Translations under genes and position numbers: made by a program
Notes under the pieces: generated by a model
Databases searched by the model: none
What the model saw: the letters and a program-made list of their open reading frames with translations, nothing else
Told to the model about the DNA's origin: nothing
DNA from: Lewinellaceae bacterium
Lineage (GTDB): Bacteria; Bacteroidota; Bacteroidia; Chitinophagales; Saprospiraceae
Assembly (NCBI GenBank): GCA_020636405.1
Contig: JACJXW010000004.1
Location: 558,001-622,000, forward strand
Reading direction: 5' to 3'
DNA: 64,000 bases
Part shown: piece by piece, positions 33,151 through 42,935 of the stretch
How the letters are laid out: the number at the start of each line of letters is the position of its first letter
Position numbering within the stretch: the stretch's first letter is position 1

Positions 33151-35973
33151 TTAGTTCGTACCGCTTGCACTAGGAGATACACCAAAGGCATCCTTGTAGC
33201 TTTTTGAAAAATAGGATAGATTGGAATACCCCACCTGATAGGCGACTTCGGAAACCGTGGCGCTCTTTTGTTCGAGCAACTCTTTGGCGCGGGCCAGGCG
33301 AAAATCCCGGATGAGCTGATTGGGTGATTTGTCGGCCAGGGCTTTCAGCTTGCGGTGCAGTTGGGAGCGGCTGAAACCTACGGAGTGGGCCAGTTCCTCT
33401 ACCGAGTAGTATTCGTTGCCGATGTTTTCTTCTATCTGTTTTATAACAGATTGGAGGAATCGCTGGTCCATGGAAGCCAGGGAAACCTCGGTAGGCTTCA
33501 GGCGCAACTCTCCGGCGAACTGTTCCTTTAGCCGTTGCCGTTGTTCGATCAGCTTGGCCATGCGCACTTTCAGTTCGCGGACGTCGAAAGGTTTGGTGAG
33601 GTAGGCGTCGGCGCCCTGTTCCAGCCCTTCGATCTTGTGCTGCTGGCCGGCCTTGGCAGTGAGCAGGATAATGGGGATGTGGCTGGTGCGGTGGTCGGCC
33701 TTCAGGGTGGCGCAGAGCTCGAAGCCATCCTTTCCTGGCATCATGACGTCGCTGATGATGATGTCGGGTATTTTTTCCATAGCGGCCCTTATCCCTTCCT
33801 GCCCGTCCTTGGCCACTGTGGCCTGATAGTCGTTTTGGATGTTCTCGAGGATGTAGTGGCGCAGGTCGGGGTTGTCTTCCACGACCAGCGCCAGGGGTAA
33901 ATCGGCAGAGGGGTGTCCGTTTTCTTCGGCTTCCTTTTCTTCGCCCAGCAGTTCCGGGGCAATGGCAGCTCCTGTCGTTGCTTTTTCTCCGGAGGGCGCT
34001 ATTTTACTCCTTCCCTCCGGAAGTTCTTCCAAACGGAAGGGCAGGCTCACCTTAAAAGTAGTGCCTTTGCCAACAATGCTGTCAATACTGGCCTGCCCGC
34101 CGTGAAGATCCACCAGTTCCTTCACCAGAGACAGGCCAATGCCGGTGCCCTGCGATTCCGTTCCTTCTACCTGATAGAACCGGCTAAACACTCTATCAAT
34201 ATCATCTGTATCCATTCCGGGCCCGGAGTCGGAGACCTGGGCCGTAAAATGGCCCTTATGAATTTCCACCCGTACACTGATCTTCCCGTGCTCGGGCGTG
34301 AATTTGAAAGCATTGGACAACAGGTTCACCAGTATTTTCTCAACCTTGTCCTTGTCGAACCAGGCTTCTTCCGGCTCTGCGGGAAAACTGGTGTGGAAAT
34401 GGATGTGCCGGCGCTCAGCCAGGCTCTCAAAGGAGAAGACGATAGCCCGAATGAATTGGACCAGTTTGCCTTGGGAGACGGACAGTTTCATCTCGCCGCT
34501 ATCCAGTTTGGAGAGGTCGAGCAATTGGTCCACCAGGTTTTGCAGGCGCAGGGAATTCCTTCTGATGATGTTCAGGTGCCTTCCTTTTACCGGCACCTCC
34601 TCGGCATCCTCGATGGACTCACTGGCGGGGATGCTCTCCAGGGCCTGGTTGACCGGCCCTAAGATAAGGGAAAGAGGGGTACGGAACTCATGGCTGATAT
34701 TGGCAAAGAAGCGGGACTTCACCTCGTCCAACTTCCGGATGCGCTCGGCCTGTGCCTTCTGCCGCTCGCTTTCCAGAAGCTTGTACCCCAGGCCTACGGC
34801 GTAGATCAGCAGTAGCCCCATCTGCCCCACTGGCCAGGGCAATAAAGGCAGAGAAATGATATTCTGGTTTTCAAGTAACCCCAACATGCCCCAGAAAATA
34901 AACCAGATAACCCCCGTGCCGAAGATCTTTGCCAACCGGTGCTTTGATGAGAGAAATTTTATCGAAACCGGCAGTACGAAAACAAACGCCAGCACATAAC
35001 TGGTGCTTATTTTTCCATAAGGCGGGGACAGGGAGGAAATGAGGTCATTAAGGAAAAAGACAATATACACACCGGTTACAACCAGCAGGTACTTGTCCCA
35101 GAAAGGAAGCCTTCCTTTGGTCTCTGAGAAAGACCGCCCGAAAAGGAGCAGAAAGACCAGAGAGCCTGAAGCGGCAAGGGTGAAAAGAGGAATTTCCAGC
35201 TTCGGGTTGTTGGGAAGGAACAAATCTGCATAACCCGAGCCCGGCTCGATGTTCGAATAGTGCATGCCAAAAAGCAGGCAAAAAATTCCAAAATAGAGGT
35301 AAGAATTGTGGCGGACGAAAAACCAGAAGACCAGTACGTAAAAACCGATGATGAAATACATGGCCTGTCCGCCATAGATCATCCACTTGTAGGTGTCCGG
35401 GGTGTAAGAGATGTTGGGGGGCGGATAACTGAGTACGGGTTCTATGTGCAGGGCCTCAGACTTTTGTACTGTGCCAATCCGAATGTAGGCCGTGGTACTC
35501 TCCCCTGCGTTTAAGGAAAATGGAAGAACATTAACCAGGGCCCTTTCCGGAATGGCTTTTTCCCGGCGGGGCACAAAATATCCCGACCGGTAGTGGGCCT
35601 CCACTGTAGTATCCTTTACGAAGTAGGCATCAACAAAATCCAGGGCCGCCAGATAGGGGTACTGCTCATTATCCCCTTTAAAGATCAGCCATCTGTCTGA
35701 AATATCTTCATCTGCCGCAAATTGGATCTTAAGCCACTGCGCTGCGGGGTACTGCGTGGGCCGGGCCGGATCGGAGCTTTTGGAAAACGCCGGGCTACCG
35801 GCCAGGATATCCTGGATGGTTAAGGCCCCGTTTGGGTCGGTGAGCCAGGTGGTGAAGGGTAAGAGGCTTTTCGATACAAAGTTGCTGTCTTGAAGCTGCA
35901 CTACCCCAACTTCCGGCTGGCCGTAAAGGGCTATGCTGCAAAGGGCTAATATGGTGAAAATGGTGAGGCGCAT
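33151..35973 (-). CDS. One-piece hybrid two-component regulator: 7TM-DISM sensor, histidine kinase, receiver, AraC-type HTH
   Basis: About 940 residues from the ATG at 35973 (signal RLTIFTILALCSIALYGQ). Order: periplasmic 7TMR-DISM extracellular beta domain (about 20-185), seven transmembrane helices (about 200-400), HisKA with phospho-acceptor His428 in FFANISHEFRTPLS, HATPase (NAFKFTPEHG, GTGIGLSLVKELV), receiver with Asp742 in IIISDVMMPGKDG, and a C-terminal AraC HTH (SVEELAHSVGFSRSQLHRKL, SEVAYQVGYSNLSYFSKSY). It resembles Bacteroidota hybrid two-component systems, which often govern carbohydrate genes, but with a DISM sensor instead of a Reg_prop propeller. It probably senses an extracellular ligand and regulates transcription directly. 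Alternative starts at 36006 (ATG) and 36015 (TTG) are less suited to the signal peptide. Confidence 0.9.
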   Translation of the reverse strand: MRLTIFTILALCSIALYGQPEVGVVQLQDSNFVSKSLLPFTTWLTDPNGALTIQDILAGSPAFSKSSDPARPTQYPAAQWLKIQFAADEDISDRWLIFKGDNEQYPYLAALDFVDAYFVKDTTVEAHYRSGYFVPRREKAIPERALVNVLPFSLNAGESTTAYIRIGTVQKSEALHIEPVLSYPPPNISYTPDTYKWMIYGGQAMYFIIGFYVLVFWFFVRHNSYLYFGIFCLLFGMHYSNIEPGSGYADLFLPNNPKLEIPLFTLAASGSLVFLLLFGRSFSETKGRLPFWDKYLLVVTGVYIVFFLNDLISSLSPPYGKISTSYVLAFVFVLPVSIKFLSSKHRLAKIFGTGVIWFIFWGMLGLLENQNIISLPLLPWPVGQMGLLLIYAVGLGYKLLESERQKAQAERIRKLDEVKSRFFANISHEFRTPLSLILGPVNQALESIPASESIEDAEEVPVKGRHLNIIRRNSLRLQNLVDQLLDLSKLDSGEMKLSVSQGKLVQFIRAIVFSFESLAERRHIHFHTSFPAEPEEAWFDKDKVEKILVNLLSNAFKFTPEHGKISVRVEIHKGHFTAQVSDSGPGMDTDDIDRVFSRFYQVEGTESQGTGIGLSLVKELVDLHGGQASIDSIVGKGTTFKVSLPFRLEELPEGRSKIAPSGEKATTGAAIAPELLGEEKEAEENGHPSADLPLALVVEDNPDLRHYILENIQNDYQATVAKDGQEGIRAAMEKIPDIIISDVMMPGKDGFELCATLKADHRTSHIPIILLTAKAGQQHKIEGLEQGADAYLTKPFDVRELKVRMAKLIEQRQRLKEQFAGELRLKPTEVSLASMDQRFLQSVIKQIEENIGNEYYSVEELAHSVGFSRSQLHRKLKALADKSPNQLIRDFRLARAKELLEQKSATVSEVAYQVGYSNLSYFSKSYKDAFGVSPSASGTN

Positions 35974-36027
35974 GGTTATTACTGCTAAAATAGAAATTCC
36001 TTGCATTTTTTTCAAGATAGCGATAAG

Positions 36028-36076
36028 GCAGGGCAGAAGGGAAGACGGACCGTATCTCGCTTCCCTCTTGCCCTGC
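36028..36076. other. 17-bp-arm hairpin upstream of the hybrid kinase gene
   Basis: Arms 36028-36044 and 36060-36076 pair in 15 of 17 positions around a 15-nt loop. It lies 55 bp upstream of the kinase ATG and 160 bp past the SgcJ-like gene stop, so it may be a read-through terminator or a regulator binding site. The rest of 35974-36236 shows a weaker TTCCCCT/AGGGGAA hairpin near 36119-36139 and no gene. Confidence 0.4.
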
Positions 36077-36236
36077 TCACGGGTATGAGGCTGTTCCTAA
36101 AAGTGTGTCCGTGTTAGACTTCCCCTACTTTACAGGGGAACGAGGAACCCGAAAATACTGACGCTGCGGCCAGCATCAGGACAAAAGCTTTACCTTTCGT
36201 CATGGACAGGAACTATGAACACTCTCCCGGGTATTT

Positions 36237-36779
36237 CTACCTCCCCGCTTCCGCATACCAGCTGGCGTACATCGCTTCCGGCGGCATAGGCGCATTCTGG
36301 CGGGTACGGTCATCCTGAAAGATCTCCAGGTCGAGATTGTGGAAGGAGATGATCTTCCATTTCCCATCCTTCTTTTCCAGCAGCCCCGTCCATAACACCT
36401 CGGGGTTGGCGGGCCGTCCTTCCCCCTTACCGGCAACCGCTGCCAGCACATGGATGAGGGCAATATCTTCCCGGATAAACCGGATCTTGTCTAGGGTAGC
36501 ATAATGGTCCGTGTTTTTGTATACGCTTTCAAAAAGGCCCTGGTGGGCAGCGGCATTTCCCTGAGGGTTGAACCCCTTGAAATAGTAGCCGTTCCAGACT
36601 ACGTAGTCGTGTTCATTAGCAAAGACGCTGGCAAATTTTTCACCGTTTCCTTCCGACCAGGCGTCGGCCATGGTTTGAACCAGTTCGCGGATGGCGGCTT
36701 CCTCCTTTTGATTTGAAGTTTGGGCGAACAACGATTGGGAAAGCAAAAGTAGTGCGGTCAAATGAAAGAGATGTTTCAT
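36237..36779 (-). CDS. SgcJ/EcaC-like NTF2-fold protein (SnoaL/DUF4440 group), secreted
   Basis: 180 residues: signal peptide 1-20 (HLTALLLLSQSLFAQ), then a single NTF2-like domain. The segments IRELVQTMADAWSEGNGEKF, FANEHDYVVWNGYYFKG and WTGLLEKKDGKWKIISFHN are those of the SgcJ/EcaC family, which is annotated as oxidoreductase but mostly uncharacterised. The NTF2 fold forms a conical pocket for small molecules; no catalytic residues are certain. It is probably transcribed with the small gene at 36814-36984. Confidence 0.8.
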   Translation of the reverse strand: MKHLFHLTALLLLSQSLFAQTSNQKEEAAIRELVQTMADAWSEGNGEKFASVFANEHDYVVWNGYYFKGFNPQGNAAAHQGLFESVYKNTDHYATLDKIRFIREDIALIHVLAAVAGKGEGRPANPEVLWTGLLEKKDGKWKIISFHNLDLEIFQDDRTRQNAPMPPEAMYASWYAEAGR

Positions 36780-36813
36780 GATGTATTACAATTATGAATT
36801 TTGGAATGATGAA

Positions 36814-36984
36814 TTAAATAAATGCATATGGGTTGGCCGTAGCGCTCAGCAGTTCATAGAAGTGGTACTGCAGGTTTTCCATCAGCGTTGCCAATGCCGG
36901 CAGGCTGCCCAGCAGCAAAAGGGCCAATGTGGCGAAAGCGCCGATACTGACAATACATTTCAATAGAGGCATCAAGGGTTTCAT
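36814..36984 (-). CDS. Small single-pass membrane protein (56 residues)
   Basis: Minus-strand ATG at 36984 to TAA at 36814. The sequence begins MKPLMPLLKCIVSIGAFATL and continues ALLLLGSLPALATL, one clear hydrophobic helix, then a short polar tail ending in NPYAFI. It lies 34 bp upstream of the SgcJ-like gene on the same strand, and an exact TACCTTTG promoter box stands at 37041-37048. No family recognised. It may be a genuine small protein or a leader; codon positions give no strong support either way. Confidence 0.45.
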   Translation of the reverse strand: MKPLMPLLKCIVSIGAFATLALLLLGSLPALATLMENLQYHFYELLSATANPYAFI

Positions 36985-37040
36985 GGTCCTGAATTTTGAT
37001 TGTTTGGAAAATTAAAGCCGGCTGTTCAGCAATGATGTTT

Positions 37041-37048
37041 CAAAGGTA
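37041..37048 (-). promoter_or_regulatory. TACCTTTG: -7 promoter box for the small-protein/SgcJ-like unit
   Basis: Exact TAnnTTTG match on the minus strand, 56 nt before the ATG at 36984 and about 260 nt before the SgcJ-like start. The remaining bases 36985-37321 contain no gene; the open frames there are short and on the wrong side for known genes. Confidence 0.45.
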
Positions 37049-37321
37049 TGGGAAGGAGGAGGGCCTTTGTTTGAAGTCTTGTCGCGTTGATTGATAAATT
37101 TGTCGCAAGGAGGGAAAGATGCGACAGAAGTAAGAAGTGATGCGCCAAAAGTGTTAATACTACTTCATTCAGGTAGTAATGTACTAACCAAAACGCGCAG
37201 GCAGGCACACATTTCTGAACCCACCCGGAGTGATAGAAAGGCCAGCAGGCCAGCCGGCACCAATAGGGGCTGGACCTTAATGATAGACAACAATTTGCAG
37301 TAACCGACGTTTCCTACGCTC

Positions 37322-40300
37322 CTACCTGGCAAGCGTTACATCCCCATAAAACAACTCCACATCTCCATCCGAGAATTCAATTTCCGCTACGTAGGCAAAG
37401 ACCGCCGGGTTCATGGGTTGTTCCCGGAAGTTGCCATCCCAGCCGTAGGCCGGGTCATTGGGTGGCAGGTTGTATCCTTCGTATACCGGTTCTCCCCAAC
37501 GGTTGAAGATGAGGAAGGAGCGGATGTTCACCACCGTCTCATCTCCAAACACATGGAAACGGTCATTCTTGCCATCTTCGTTGGGGCTGAATGCCGAGGG
37601 GATATAGACGTTGCGTTTCCGGTTGACGAAAATGAAGATGTCATCCTCCGCCACGCAGCCGTTGGAATCCCGCACCGCTACCTCGAGGCGGATGCTGAAC
37701 GGCGGGCTGGCGACGGGGCTTTCGCAATCCTCGCAATCGAGGTTATCCGCAGGGTTCCAGCTGAAGGATAGGCCGTCTGCGCGGTTGACGAGGGCCGGTA
37801 TCCGGACTTGCCTGCCCAGTAGGATGGTGGTATCTGGAGGTAATACTACCCGTAGCTGGTCAGGTTCCCCAATTACCAGGGCGCCCAGCTCGTAACGGCA
37901 GCCGTAGCTGTCTTCCACACTGGCAAGATACGGGCCGGCCTCCAAAGAGGAAAAGAAACCGAAGGATTGGAGCGGGCCATCGTTCAATTGGTAAAGCAGG
38001 TTATCCTCATCGCCTTGAAGGGTGATCAGTCCGTCTTTTCGGCCGAAGCAGGTAATGTCTTTCGCCTCTATTTCCACTTCCACGCTGCGCTCGGGAATGG
38101 CAGATGAAAGGGCTTGCCGGCAGCCCAGTGCATCGGTGGCGGTCACAGTATACTGGCCAGGGGGCAATTCCGCCCGCTCACGCGTAAAGGCGCCGTCGGA
38201 CCAGATAAAGGTATAGGGAGCACTGCCGCCACTGGCCTGGATGTCGATCGTACCATTGTTTTTGTCCGGGCAACTGGCCTGTACCACCGCTTCCAGCTGA
38301 GGCAGGGGAGTGGTAGATAAACTTACCGTATGTGTGGAATCACAACCATTGACGGAGGTGAAAACAGCGCTATAGGGGCCTGGTTGGCTTTGAAAGGCCC
38401 CGAAAATGAGGCTGGAATCCCCCTGGCAGATCGTCCGGCTTTCGTTTGTCAGAATATTCTCCACCCCGAGAACACTGACGTGGATGAGAGAATCACAACC
38501 CTCTGCAGTGGTGAAAAGGAAATCCTGTTCAGCGCCGGGCGCCAGGATAGCGCCGTTGTAACTCGTGGTGGTACCTTCGCAGGTTTGTAACTGCAGGCTC
38601 TGTTCATAGATAGGAAGCTCGAGCACAGTGACGGTTACAATGGAATCACAGCCGATCTGAGAGGTAAAGGTGAAATCCTGCTGTGCTCCTGCCGGGAGGC
38701 TGGTTCCATTATAAATTGCCATGCTGCCCGAACATGCCTGTAGCTCCTGTGCTGTTTCATAGACCTCGACGCCTTCCACGCTGACGTGGACCACTGAGTC
38801 GCAGCCGTACTGGCTGGCCAGCAGGAAACTCTGGCTGTCACCTGGCGCCAGTATCGTGCCGTTGTAGGTAAGGGTAGTGCCCACACAAGCCTGCAGCGAG
38901 AGGCTCTGTTCGAAAGTGGGCAATTCCAGAACTGCCACATGCACAGTGGAATCACACCCATTCTGAGCACTGAGTACAAAATCCTGGCTGGCCCCCGCCG
39001 GAATCGAAACCCCATTGTAGCTCACCTCTCCTCCGGGACAGGACTGCAACTCCAGTTCACTTTCGAAAATGGGAAGTTCAGAAACACTAACGTTGACAGT
39101 AGAATCACAACCATTGCTGGCTGTGAAGGTGAAGGATTGGTTGTCGCCGGGGACCAAGGTAGTACCGTTGTAGGTGAGGGTGGTGCCCGTGCAGGCTTCC
39201 AGTTGGAGTGCCGTTTCGAAGGTGGGTAGCGCCAGAATGCTGACCGTAACAATGGAATCGCACCCATTCTGCGAAATGAACTGGAATTGCTGGATATCGC
39301 CGGGCGACAGGTTTACTCCCTCGTAAGGGACCGTAGTTTGCGGGCAGGTAAAGAATTCAAGGCTTTCCTCCAGGATATCTACCTCTTCCACCATCACATG
39401 AACGATGGAATCGCAACCGTCCTGGGTATTAAATGTAAAGGTTTCCGCAAAGCCCGGAGGCAGGTCCATACCGTTGTAGCCTACCGTATTGCCGGTGCAG
39501 GCTTGCAGCAAAAGATCCTGATCATAGGTTGGTAGTTCCAGCACCTGAACGTTGATTACCGAATCGCAGCCATTGCCAGCAGTATAAGTAAAGGCCTGGG
39601 ATGCGCCCGGTTGCAACTCCGTGCCGTCGAACAGCGCAGTAGAGCCTGTGCAAGCTTCCAGGGTTACCTCTTCTGCAAAGGTTGGCAATTCCAGGACGGT
39701 AACATGGACCACCGAATCGCATCCATTGATTGCACTGAGCGTAAAGCTCTGGCTGTCGCCGGCCACCAGGGGAGTGCCATTGTATACGGCCGTGGCGCCG
39801 GGGCAAGCCTCCAGTTCCAGGCTGGACTCGAAAACCGGCAATTCCAGGACAGAAACATTAACTGTCGAATCACATCCGTTAACAGCGGTGAAGGTGAAAA
39901 GCTGAATACTTCCGGCTGGAAGCTGGGCGCCGTTATAGGTGACAGCCGAGCCCGGGCAGGCCTCCAGTTGCAGGTCCGATTCGAAAACGGGAAGCTCGAG
40001 CACTGTTACGTTTACGACTGAATCGCACCCGTTGACTGCAGTATAAGTAAAGCTTTGGGCATCGCCGGGGTCAAGCTCGGCGCCGTTGTAACTGACTGTG
40101 GCGCCCGTGCAGGCTTCCAGATCCAGGTTGGATTCAAAAACGGAAAGTTCCAGAACGCTGACATTGATAGTGGAATCACAACCGTTGGTAGCGGTGTAGG
40201 TAAAGCTTTGGTTAGTACCGGGGGGGAGTGCCACGCCGTCGAACAGGGCGGTGCTGCCCGTGCAAGCTTCCAGTTGAAGGCTGGACTCAAACACCTGCAA

Positions 40301-42928
40301 TTCTATCACCGAGACGTGGACTACCGAGTCGCAGCCATTGACGGCGGTTAGAGAGAAATCCTGTTCCGCACCAGGATCAAGGGCAGTCCCATTGTAAGTG
40401 GCGGTATTGCCGGTACAGGCTTCCAGTTGCAGGCTCGATTCAAAGACCGCCAGCTCACTTACGGTAACATGGACCGTAGAATCACAGCCGTTCTGTCGGG
40501 AAAAAAGAAAGTCCTGGCTGTCTCCGGGCGCCAGTTCTGTCCCATTGTACAGTATGGTGGAATTGGGGCAGGTTTGCAGTTCGAGCGTTTCTTCCACCGG
40601 CAACAGTTCCAGCACTTCAACATGGACCACCGAATCGCAACCGTTCTGGGCCGTTAGGGTAAAACTCTGCGCCTCGCCAGGATTGAGGGAGGTGTTCCCA
40701 TAAACCGCCGTACTTCCCGTACAAGCGCCCAACTGAAGGCTGGATTCAAAAACAGGCAGCTCAATAACCGATACGTTGATGATGGAGTCGCACCCATCGG
40801 TTGTCGCCAGCATAAAGCTCTGGCTGTCGCCGGGCTGCAGGGTAGTATTGTTGTAGGTAACCGTAGTGCCGGTGCAGGCTTCGAGCTCCAGGTTGGAATT
40901 GAAAATGGGGTTCACGGTGACGGTGATCGCTGCACTGGCTTCACCGCAGGCGTTGGAGGCAGTGGCGGTAAAGGCCTCTGTTTGGCCGGGGCTGACTATG
41001 GCCAGGGAATCCGTTTCCCCGTTGCTCCAGGAGAGCAGGTCCTCATTGGAGGCCTCTACCGACAGGGCGGCGCTCTGTCCCTCGCAGATCGTCTGGTCCC
41101 CATCGATGACGGTTATTGTGGGCAAGGGGGTAACGGTTATCGTGAAGCTGGTGTCCGCCTGCCCGCAATTGTTGCTGGCCACCAGGCTATAGTTCGTTGT
41201 TTGATCCGGAATGACGGTTATAGCCGTAGAATCCATCAGTCCGGTGCTCCATTGCAGGGAGGAGGCCAGGGGCGCCGATATCTCCAGGGTAGCGCTATCT
41301 CCTATACAGATGCCCTGGCTGCCCTGCAACACTTCTATGGCGGGGCTTTCCAGGATATCTACTGTAAGTGTGGTATCGGTAGTACCGCAACTATTGGTAA
41401 GGCTAATGGTATAAGACTCCGGCTGTCCGGGGCTGACGGTAATGGTAGTATCGGTGCTGCCGTTCGACCAGAGGATGGCGTCGGCGCCTTCGGCCGATAC
41501 GGTAAGGGTCGCACTTTCGCCCTGGCAGATGGACTGGCTGCCCTCGATGACCTCCAGTGCGGGCCCTTCGGATACTTCAACGGTGATCTGTTCGTCAACG
41601 GCGCCGCAGTTGTTGCTGGCGCTTACGGTATACGTATTTGTCTGGGACGGGGTAAAAGTATTGGTACTTCCCGATCCGCCGTTCGACCAGGAAATATTCT
41701 GGCCGAACACGGTGAACACCTCCAGCGTAACGCTTTCTCCGATACAAACGGACTGGTCGCCCTGGATCACATCGAGGTCTGGTAAAGGCATCACATCGAC
41801 GATGATGTTTTCCTGAAGCGTCTGGCAGCGGTTGGACGCCGTCACGGTATAGATCTGTGTTTGGCTGGGGCTGACCGTGATGGAAGAAAGGGTGGGGCCG
41901 GTGCTCCAGAAAAAAATGTCGGCATTTTCGGCCAGGGCTTCCAGGGTGGCCACCTGCCCTTCGCAAATGCTTTGATCGCCTTGTATTACAAACAGCAGAG
42001 GCAGAGGGGTCACGTTAATATTGAGCGATTCTGTGGCGGTCCCGCACTGGCTGGAAGCGGTCACCGTCAGTACCTCAGAAGTAGCTGGGGAGAAAACGAT
42101 GGGGGTTCCGGTTAGGCCGTTGGACCATTCTATGATATCGGCATTTTGTGCCACAACATTGAGGTTGATCAGTTCACCCTCACAGATATCCAGGTCGGGT
42201 AACGGGGATACGGTAGGCAAGGGAGTGACGTTGATCATTATGTTTTCCGTGGCTGCTCCGCAACTGCTTGAAGCGGTAGCCGTGATCACGCCGGAGGTAT
42301 TGGCGGTGATGGTGATGGAGGAACCGGACATGCCGTTCGACCAGCTGACGTTCGATCCGGGAGAAGGTGTGGCGGACAGCGTAATCTGGTCGCCGGCGCA
42401 GGCGTCCACAGTTGTAGGAAAAACGCTGATCGAAGGAGGCAGGCAGAAAGTACCGGAATAACCGGGCGAAGGCGTACTGGTGCCTGGGCCTCCGGGACAC
42501 TGATTATCCTCCATGCCTCCGCCGTTCCAGTTAGGGGGAAACCCATTGACGACAACTGATACGGGGAAAGTCTGGGTCGGCTCTGAGCTGTTGACAAAAT
42601 AGGGCCCGCTGCCGGGAGTCCCCCAGGTAACAGTATTGCCGGAGATGGAACCGTTGAGGGTCGTACCGTTGAGGCTGGTGAGGCTCAGAGGCGTCACACT
42701 GATTATGGGGGTAGCCGTTGTAAAGTAGAAACCCTGGGTGCCGCCGATGATGCCGCCGGGATGGTTAACTCCGGCGATATGTATCGTCATGTTGATGGTG
42801 TAGGTGCCATCATTATTATCTACAAGGCTGTTAATGACATAGCCAGAGCCGTCGCAGGCCTGGCCGGTCATGGGGAAAGCGGCAAGAGCCAAAACGAATA
42901 ACAATATCCTGGTGTAGAGTCGTCTCAT
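37322..42928 (-). CDS. Giant T9SS type B surface adhesin with seven Ig-like and seventeen 51-residue repeats
   Basis: 1868 residues. Signal peptide 1-24 (ILLFVLALAAFPMTGQA), an N-terminal domain (about 25-160), then seven Ig-like repeats of about 73 residues (about 163-674; pattern SICEGQxATL...WSNG...TVTASNxCG). Next come seventeen tandem 51-residue repeats (about 674-1541), each with LxLEACTGxTxxYNGxxLxPG and NGCDSxVxVxVLELP and therefore two cysteines; the last copy is diverged. A SprB-like repeat follows (about 1553-1640, SGGSAPYTFIWSDG), and the end is a gliding-motility-associated type B sorting domain (about 1776-1868; YIPSAFSPNEDGKNDRF, FNRWGEPVYEG). Such proteins are exported by T9SS and attached at the cell surface, where they act in adhesion or gliding. 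It lies seven nt downstream of the FG-GAP gene, in one operon. Confidence 0.9.
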   Translation of the reverse strand: MRRLYTRILLFVLALAAFPMTGQACDGSGYVINSLVDNNDGTYTINMTIHIAGVNHPGGIIGGTQGFYFTTATPIISVTPLSLTSLNGTTLNGSISGNTVTWGTPGSGPYFVNSSEPTQTFPVSVVVNGFPPNWNGGGMEDNQCPGGPGTSTPSPGYSGTFCLPPSISVFPTTVDACAGDQITLSATPSPGSNVSWSNGMSGSSITITANTSGVITATASSSCGAATENIMINVTPLPTVSPLPDLDICEGELINLNVVAQNADIIEWSNGLTGTPIVFSPATSEVLTVTASSQCGTATESLNINVTPLPLLFVIQGDQSICEGQVATLEALAENADIFFWSTGPTLSSITVSPSQTQIYTVTASNRCQTLQENIIVDVMPLPDLDVIQGDQSVCIGESVTLEVFTVFGQNISWSNGGSGSTNTFTPSQTNTYTVSASNNCGAVDEQITVEVSEGPALEVIEGSQSICQGESATLTVSAEGADAILWSNGSTDTTITVSPGQPESYTISLTNSCGTTDTTLTVDILESPAIEVLQGSQGICIGDSATLEISAPLASSLQWSTGLMDSTAITVIPDQTTNYSLVASNNCGQADTSFTITVTPLPTITVIDGDQTICEGQSAALSVEASNEDLLSWSNGETDSLAIVSPGQTEAFTATASNACGEASAAITVTVNPIFNSNLELEACTGTTVTYNNTTLQPGDSQSFMLATTDGCDSIINVSVIELPVFESSLQLGACTGSTAVYGNTSLNPGEAQSFTLTAQNGCDSVVHVEVLELLPVEETLELQTCPNSTILYNGTELAPGDSQDFLFSRQNGCDSTVHVTVSELAVFESSLQLEACTGNTATYNGTALDPGAEQDFSLTAVNGCDSVVHVSVIELQVFESSLQLEACTGSTALFDGVALPPGTNQSFTYTATNGCDSTINVSVLELSVFESNLDLEACTGATVSYNGAELDPGDAQSFTYTAVNGCDSVVNVTVLELPVFESDLQLEACPGSAVTYNGAQLPAGSIQLFTFTAVNGCDSTVNVSVLELPVFESSLELEACPGATAVYNGTPLVAGDSQSFTLSAINGCDSVVHVTVLELPTFAEEVTLEACTGSTALFDGTELQPGASQAFTYTAGNGCDSVINVQVLELPTYDQDLLLQACTGNTVGYNGMDLPPGFAETFTFNTQDGCDSIVHVMVEEVDILEESLEFFTCPQTTVPYEGVNLSPGDIQQFQFISQNGCDSIVTVSILALPTFETALQLEACTGTTLTYNGTTLVPGDNQSFTFTASNGCDSTVNVSVSELPIFESELELQSCPGGEVSYNGVSIPAGASQDFVLSAQNGCDSTVHVAVLELPTFEQSLSLQACVGTTLTYNGTILAPGDSQSFLLASQYGCDSVVHVSVEGVEVYETAQELQACSGSMAIYNGTSLPAGAQQDFTFTSQIGCDSIVTVTVLELPIYEQSLQLQTCEGTTTSYNGAILAPGAEQDFLFTTAEGCDSLIHVSVLGVENILTNESRTICQGDSSLIFGAFQSQPGPYSAVFTSVNGCDSTHTVSLSTTPLPQLEAVVQASCPDKNNGTIDIQASGGSAPYTFIWSDGAFTRERAELPPGQYTVTATDALGCRQALSSAIPERSVEVEIEAKDITCFGRKDGLITLQGDEDNLLYQLNDGPLQSFGFFSSLEAGPYLASVEDSYGCRYELGALVIGEPDQLRVVLPPDTTILLGRQVRIPALVNRADGLSFSWNPADNLDCEDCESPVASPPFSIRLEVAVRDSNGCVAEDDIFIFVNRKRNVYIPSAFSPNEDGKNDRFHVFGDETVVNIRSFLIFNRWGEPVYEGYNLPPNDPAYGWDGNFREQPMNPAVFAYVAEIEFSDGDVELFYGDVTLAR

Positions 42929-42935
42929 TGAGTAC

